Shown here piece by piece: positions 60,426-64,000 of a stretch of DNA of 64,000 bases (the first letter of the stretch is position 1; each line of letters begins with the position of its first letter). The notes under the pieces are model-generated. The model was not told the origin of the DNA, did no database searches, and saw nothing but the letters and a program-made list of their open reading frames with translations. Source of the stretch: Mucilaginibacter cryoferens (lineage in GTDB: Bacteria > Bacteroidota > Bacteroidia > Sphingobacteriales > Sphingobacteriaceae); assembly GCF_014205845.1 (NCBI RefSeq), contig NZ_JACHCR010000015.1:62001-126000 (forward strand), written 5' to 3'. A program made the position numbers and the translations under genes.

Positions 60426-60659
60426 ATGTTGGAGATTGTATTAGGTAAAGTTTTAAAGAAAATTCGTGAAGAAGCATCTATTACTCAAGAAACCCTTGCG
60501 CTTAAAAGCGACCTTGACAGAACTTATATTTCTCTGTTAGAAAGAGGATTAAGAATGCCAACCATAGCGACCTTATTTAAAATGGCACCCGCGCTAAAAA
60601 AGACACCATCTGAGATCATTGCCATAATAGAACAAGAAATCGATGAAAATAGAGCATGA
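60426..60659 (+). CDS. controller (C) protein of the R-M system
   Basis: A 77-residue XRE-type HTH protein, the usual size of C proteins: LGKVLKKIREEASITQETLALKSDLDRTYISLLERGLRMPTIATLFKMAPALKKTPSEII. It should bind the C-box upstream, activate its own and the endonuclease gene and delay endonuclease until methylation is done. Its last 17 bases overlap the endonuclease start, so the two are translated together. A TTG three codons upstream (60417) is a less likely start. Confidence 0.88.
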   Translation: MLEIVLGKVLKKIREEASITQETLALKSDLDRTYISLLERGLRMPTIATLFKMAPALKKTPSEIIAIIEQEIDENRA

Positions 60660-61251
60660 ACTTTTTTTAATAAAAGATGGAGACTTCAGTAAATCTATTG
60701 AATTTGAAATCATCATGAAGGAAATAAATGAAGGTATAAAATGTGTTACCTGGCATGATCCCGTGAAATTTAAAATAAATCCCGTTAAAATGGGAAATGG
60801 AGTATTTCCAATTAAAAATGACTTTATTAAATATCTTAAAAACAGGAATTGGCTTCCCGAAAATAAAATGTCCCTTGCTATAGGCATGAACCCAGGGGCG
60901 ATAGATGCAGTTAAGCTTACATCACATGGTCCATTTGCGGTAGAATGGGAAACAGGTAATATATCTTCCTCACACAGGGCATTGAATAAAATTGCATTAG
61001 GAATAATTCAGAAGCAAATTATTGGAGGGATTTTAATTTTGCCAACAAGAACTTTCAGTCGCTTTCTCACCGATCGTGTTGGAAACTATCAGGAAATCGC
61101 GCCTTATTTTCCGATGTATCAACACTTATCGATATCAGACGGCTTAATAGCCGTAATTGGAATAGAACATGATGAAACTGATATCAATGCCCCCTTAATT
61201 CCGAAAGGAAAAGATGGAAATGCAAAAAAATCTTTTTTTAGTGAAATTTAA
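60643..61251 (+). CDS. BamHI-family type II restriction endonuclease
   Basis: A 202-residue endonuclease that follows BamHI (213 residues) closely by memory: EWETGNISSSHRALNKIALG aligns with BamHI EFETGNISSAHRSMNKLLLG, and FLTDRVGNYQEIAPYF with YLTDRVTNFEELEPYF; LIPKGKDG near the end aligns with LIPKGSDG. The catalytic residues correspond to Asp88, Glu101 and Glu103 (BamHI Asp94, Glu111, Glu113). Residues that contact bases in the BamHI structure are also kept: Asn106, Ser108, Arg112, Asp144, Arg145. Predicted target GGATCC. It follows the C protein gene with a 17-base overlap. The cluster is AT-rich, as for acquired DNA. Confidence 0.9.
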   Translation: MKIEHELFLIKDGDFSKSIEFEIIMKEINEGIKCVTWHDPVKFKINPVKMGNGVFPIKNDFIKYLKNRNWLPENKMSLAIGMNPGAIDAVKLTSHGPFAVEWETGNISSSHRALNKIALGIIQKQIIGGILILPTRTFSRFLTDRVGNYQEIAPYFPMYQHLSISDGLIAVIGIEHDETDINAPLIPKGKDGNAKKSFFSEI

Positions 61252-61664
61252 CGCCAGGCTAAAGTTGTAAGCAAGCAGCAAATTTATTTTATACTTTTAA
61301 CTTTTTTACTATCCATTCGTTGTGATTATCATATGGCGATAATCACTTTACTTGGTTAAAAAACAAAGCTTTCGAGTTATAATTACTCATGATCATTCAA
61401 TCATCAATAAATTAAATTTAAGTCCTAAAAAGAAACCAAAAGTTATCAACATATATTCCAAAAAATGCATCAACAATGAATGTGAAATGCTTTTTCACCA
61501 CGTATATGTATATCCCTTGATAAATAGTCGAGCCTCCGTATAAATAACGTTTAAATAAATTATGGTTGCATTTCAATTTTGGTTTACTAAATTGCCTCTT
61601 GTAAACCTATGTAACCGCCCCCTGCGGTTTGTACCAACCAATTATTGAAACTTAATTTATCGCA
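61252..61664. other. non-coding AT-rich gap
   Basis: The ~410 bases after the endonuclease hold one short ORF (61352-61543) with a TTG start and no convincing coding character. No repeat, RNA or promoter recognised. The right end of the acquired R-M block probably lies here. Confidence 0.4.
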
Positions 61665-63056
61665 ATGGCAACCGATCGCAGAAAATTCATCAAGCACCTG
61701 GGTGCTTCCGTTTTACTTACCTCTGCTACGCTTAACAGCCTGGCCGCAAAAGAAGAAAACGAACTCCGTATCCTAAACACCGAAAAGCGCATTAGTCCGA
61801 ACGATAAGATCCGTATTGCTACTATAGGGATGGGCATTATGGGTTTTAACGATACCCGGGCCGCTTTAACCGTGCCCGGCGTTGAACTGATTGGCTGCTG
61901 CGATTTGTATAAAGGCCGGCTTAACAGGGCTAAAGAAGTTTATGGTTCTACCTTATTTACTACCGGCGACCACCGCGAAATATTGGCCCGCAAAGATATT
62001 GATGCTGTTATAATAGCAACCAGCGATAACTGGCACAGCCAGATAGCTATTGATGCTATGCATAGTGGCAAAGCCGTTTACAGTGAAAAACCGATGATAC
62101 ACCAGATAAGCCAGGGCCTCGCCGAAATAAAGGCCCAACAGGAAACTAAAATGGTTTTACAGGTTGGCAGCCAGCGGGTAAGCAGCATTGCCTATAAAAA
62201 AGCTAAAGAATTATATGAGGAGGGCGCAATAGGTAAGATCAATTCTATCGAAGCATCGTTTAACAGGCAAAGCGCACTGGGGGCCTGGCAATATACCATC
62301 CCTTTGGATGCATCGCCACAAAGCGTAGATTGGGCGAGATATCAATCAAACGCCAAAATAAAATATGATTATGATAGCAAGCGCTTTTTCAGGTGGCGTA
62401 ATTACCGCGAATATGGCACCGGCGTAGCCGGCGACCTGTTTGTTCACCTGCTAAGTGGCATCCACTTTATAACCGGCTCTAAAGGTCCCGAAAAAATTTA
62501 CGCTATTGGCGATCTGGCTTATTGGAAAGACGGCCGCAACGTACCCGATGTAATGAGCGCGGTGATACACTATGGTGAAACCAAAGAGCACCCTGCTTTC
62601 CAGGTAACACTGCGGGTAAATTTTATAAGCGGCGAGGGAGACCATAGCACCACCAAAATTGTAGGTTCGGAAGGTGTGATGGACTTAATGGGCGACGATA
62701 GCTTTACCATTAGCAAAAGTAAAATGCCGGTTGCCACGGGCATCGGAGGCTGGGATTCGTTATTGACCTTTACCGAAGCCCAGCAAAAAGAGCTGATGGA
62801 CGACTACAATAAACGTTTTTCGCAGGCAGACCAGCAGGTGCCTTCCACTCCCGGTGTTAATTACCGGGCACCAGAGGGCTACAGCGCATCAAACGATCAT
62901 TTTGCCAACTTTTTTGATTCTGTGCGCACAGGTAAACCCGTTGTAGAAGATGCAGTATTTGGTTTCAGGGCAGCAGCCCCTTGCCTGGCTTGCAACGACA
63001 GTTATTTTGAAAATAAGGTAATTAAGTGGGATGCAGAGAATATGAAAATAGTGTAA
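61665..63056 (+). CDS. Gfo/Idh/MocA family oxidoreductase, Tat-exported
   Basis: A 463-residue dehydrogenase. Its N-terminus holds a twin-arginine signal (TDRRKFIKHLGASVLLTSATLNSLAA). The Rossmann motif is IATIGMGIMGFND (~45-60), the EKPMIHQISQG lysine motif is near ~145, and the C-terminal domain contains WRNYREYGTGVAGDLFVHLLSGIHF, typical of the larger Bacteroidetes members. It is only loosely similar to the protein at 9876 and probably acts on a different glycoside or inositol-like substrate outside the cytoplasm. No operon partners. Confidence 0.87.
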   Translation: MATDRRKFIKHLGASVLLTSATLNSLAAKEENELRILNTEKRISPNDKIRIATIGMGIMGFNDTRAALTVPGVELIGCCDLYKGRLNRAKEVYGSTLFTTGDHREILARKDIDAVIIATSDNWHSQIAIDAMHSGKAVYSEKPMIHQISQGLAEIKAQQETKMVLQVGSQRVSSIAYKKAKELYEEGAIGKINSIEASFNRQSALGAWQYTIPLDASPQSVDWARYQSNAKIKYDYDSKRFFRWRNYREYGTGVAGDLFVHLLSGIHFITGSKGPEKIYAIGDLAYWKDGRNVPDVMSAVIHYGETKEHPAFQVTLRVNFISGEGDHSTTKIVGSEGVMDLMGDDSFTISKSKMPVATGIGGWDSLLTFTEAQQKELMDDYNKRFSQADQQVPSTPGVNYRAPEGYSASNDHFANFFDSVRTGKPVVEDAVFGFRAAAPCLACNDSYFENKVIKWDAENMKIV

Positions 63057-63122
63057 GCCATCGTTATTATAAGAAGTGAAATTAAAGAAACGCTGAAGGG
63101 CGAATGACAAAGCGGCGAACCC

Positions 63123-63219
63123 TTGTCATGCTGAACGTAGTGAAGCATCTATTCGCATACGATACAGGGCAAATAGGCATGGCGCAGAATAGATTCTTCA
63201 CTACCTTCCAGAATGACAA
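63123..63219. repeat. dispersed inverted intergenic repeat
   Basis: TTGTCATGCTGAACGTAGTG on the left (63123-63142) pairs with CACTACCTTCCAGAATGACA on the right (ending 63219), forming an imperfect stem of about 30 bases. The type GTCATGCTGA...GATGACA is a common intergenic repeat in Bacteroidetes genomes. The 63057-63464 gap holds this repeat and a terminator and no gene. Confidence 0.65.
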
Positions 63220-63298
63220 AAGGGGTAATTTAAAACTTACAAGGATGACAAGCTTTTTTTAACTCTATATGGATAGCTCCGATGAAAAAGCCAGCAAC

Positions 63299-63332
63299 TA
63301 AAAAAGCGCCCCGAATCTCACAACGGGGACGC
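63299..63332 (-). terminator. rho-independent terminator
   Basis: Minus-strand stem GCGTCCCCG / CGGGGCGC with a 10-base loop and one bulge, followed by TTTTTT. It lies 132 bases after the stop of the leftward gene at the window edge. Confidence 0.75.
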
Positions 63333-63464
63333 TTCATAGTATGAATATACTATTCAACTAAATCTCAGAAACTCCGAGAAATTTTAAATGCCTTAATGTT
63401 TCAGGTTAAAATAGCAGGACCACCCGTGATAAAGCAGCCTTGCTATTTTGTTGAATTGTACCTA

Positions 63465-64000
63465 TTAGTTCACCCTCCTGAAATCGATATTAGTCATTTT
63501 AATACCCGTTGTACCCAGGCTGCCTCCTCCCGAACGGACAACCAAATAAACCGTACCCGCCGTAGGGAACGATACCACATTGCCGCTACCCGCACATGAT
63601 AATGAGGACAATAGCGCGTTAAACGTGGTTTTACCACAGCCATTCCAGGTATTAAGCGATATACGGGTTCCACCATCACTATAATCCTGACCTGCAACAG
63701 GGGCCGCTTTACCAACATAAACCTCAAACCAGCAGTCGGTAGCGCCAGAACCGGCCACATTCATATCAATTTTGTATTGCTTATTGGCACGTACCGTAAA
63801 TGTTTGCAAAACACCTTGCTGCCCCCAGTTACCACCGGTTGCCAGTATACTGCCATCTTCGTTTATGTTAAAAGTAACACCATCGCCGTATTTTACAACG
63901 CTCCATTTGGTTTTATCAACCATGTTTGTTTTAGGTGTTACGGCATCAATAAGCGCATCGGCATCAAAGTAGATGATCACTTTATTCATATCGGTATTAA
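63465..64000 (-). CDS. secreted beta-rich protein, 5' end outside the window
   Basis: The C-terminal ~178 residues of a longer protein; the frame stays open to base 64000 and the Met at 63989 is probably internal. It reads KVIIYFDADALIDAVT, then a jelly-roll-like domain: KWSVVKYGDGVTFNINEDGSI, LQTFTVRANKQYKIDMNVAGSG, DCWFEVYVGKAAPVAGQDYSDGG, FPTAGTVYLVVRSGGGSLGTTGIKMTNIDFRRVN. This looks like a carbohydrate-binding-like or DUF-type domain often placed behind a PKD or Ig module on Bacteroidetes surface lipoproteins. No type IX secretion tail is seen. Signal and full domain order lie beyond the edge. Confidence 0.6.
   Translation of the reverse strand, partial: NTDMNKVIIYFDADALIDAVTPKTNMVDKTKWSVVKYGDGVTFNINEDGSILATGGNWGQQGVLQTFTVRANKQYKIDMNVAGSGATDCWFEVYVGKAAPVAGQDYSDGGTRISLNTWNGCGKTTFNALLSSLSCAGSGNVVSFPTAGTVYLVVRSGGGSLGTTGIKMTNIDFRRVN

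Noticed and set aside
61352..61543. 63-residue ORF after the BamHI-type endonuclease
   Set aside because: TTG start, lysine- and asparagine-rich AT-driven composition, no conserved pattern; more likely chance than a gene.

Overview
The window looks like chromosome from a Bacteroidetes bacterium of the Sphingobacteriaceae, most like Mucilaginibacter or Pedobacter. The signs are a SusC/SusD pair, TonB receptors with an HmuY-type lipoprotein, promoter boxes of the TAnnTTTG type, few Shine-Dalgarno sequences, many lipoprotein signals, and moderate-to-low GC by eye. I saw no rRNA, tRNA, CRISPR array or transposase gene.

Layout. 0-8 kb holds housekeeping and hypothetical genes (metallophosphoesterase, DUF3892, an Lrp regulator with an EamA exporter, a lone ABC ATPase, a DUF2130 protein). 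8-14.6 kb carries YceI, a Gfo/Idh/MocA oxidoreductase, a cell-wall amidase and two small-gene/larger-gene pairs that look like toxin-antitoxin or defence modules (9051-9842 and 13974-14571). 14.8-21 kb is an L-rhamnose operon: RhaT symporter, fused rhamnulose-1-phosphate aldolase/lactaldehyde dehydrogenase, isomerase and FGGY kinase. 21-36 kb is mixed: hydrolases, ThuA, YnfA, a 744-aa TPR protein, an S24-type repressor, an RRM protein, a BamA-like barrel, and a GNAT pseudogene split by a 191-bp MITE-like insertion. 36.3-40.4 kb holds a RES/Xre toxin-antitoxin pair next to a remnant phage packaging island (terminase small and large subunits).

40.5-55 kb is the most interesting region. A leftward operon encodes a PhnX-like hydrolase with a DxAGTT motif, a DUF5690 transporter, a TIGR03364-like FAD oxidoreductase and a Tat-exported phosphocholine-type phospholipase C. 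Next to it lie an XRE-cupin regulator, a PhnZ-like HD dioxygenase, SusC, SusD, an alkaline-phosphatase-superfamily phosphodiesterase and a glycerophosphodiester phosphodiesterase. Together they suggest outer-membrane capture and stripping of phospholipid or phosphonolipid head groups, import, and C-P bond cleavage. A shared near-palindrome (TTTAGTATTGCTAAA) sits before four of these transcription units and may be the operator of the XRE-cupin protein.

55-59 kb is an HmuY/TonB receptor/AraC iron or haem cluster with a 21-bp-spaced direct-repeat operator candidate. 59.1-61.3 kb is an AT-rich type II restriction-modification system of the BamHI family (methyltransferase, C protein, endonuclease) in which the residues BamHI uses to read GGATCC are all kept. 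The window ends with another Gfo/Idh/MocA enzyme and the 3' part of a secreted carbohydrate-binding-like protein. Several families of intergenic palindromic repeats occur throughout, some inside operons.
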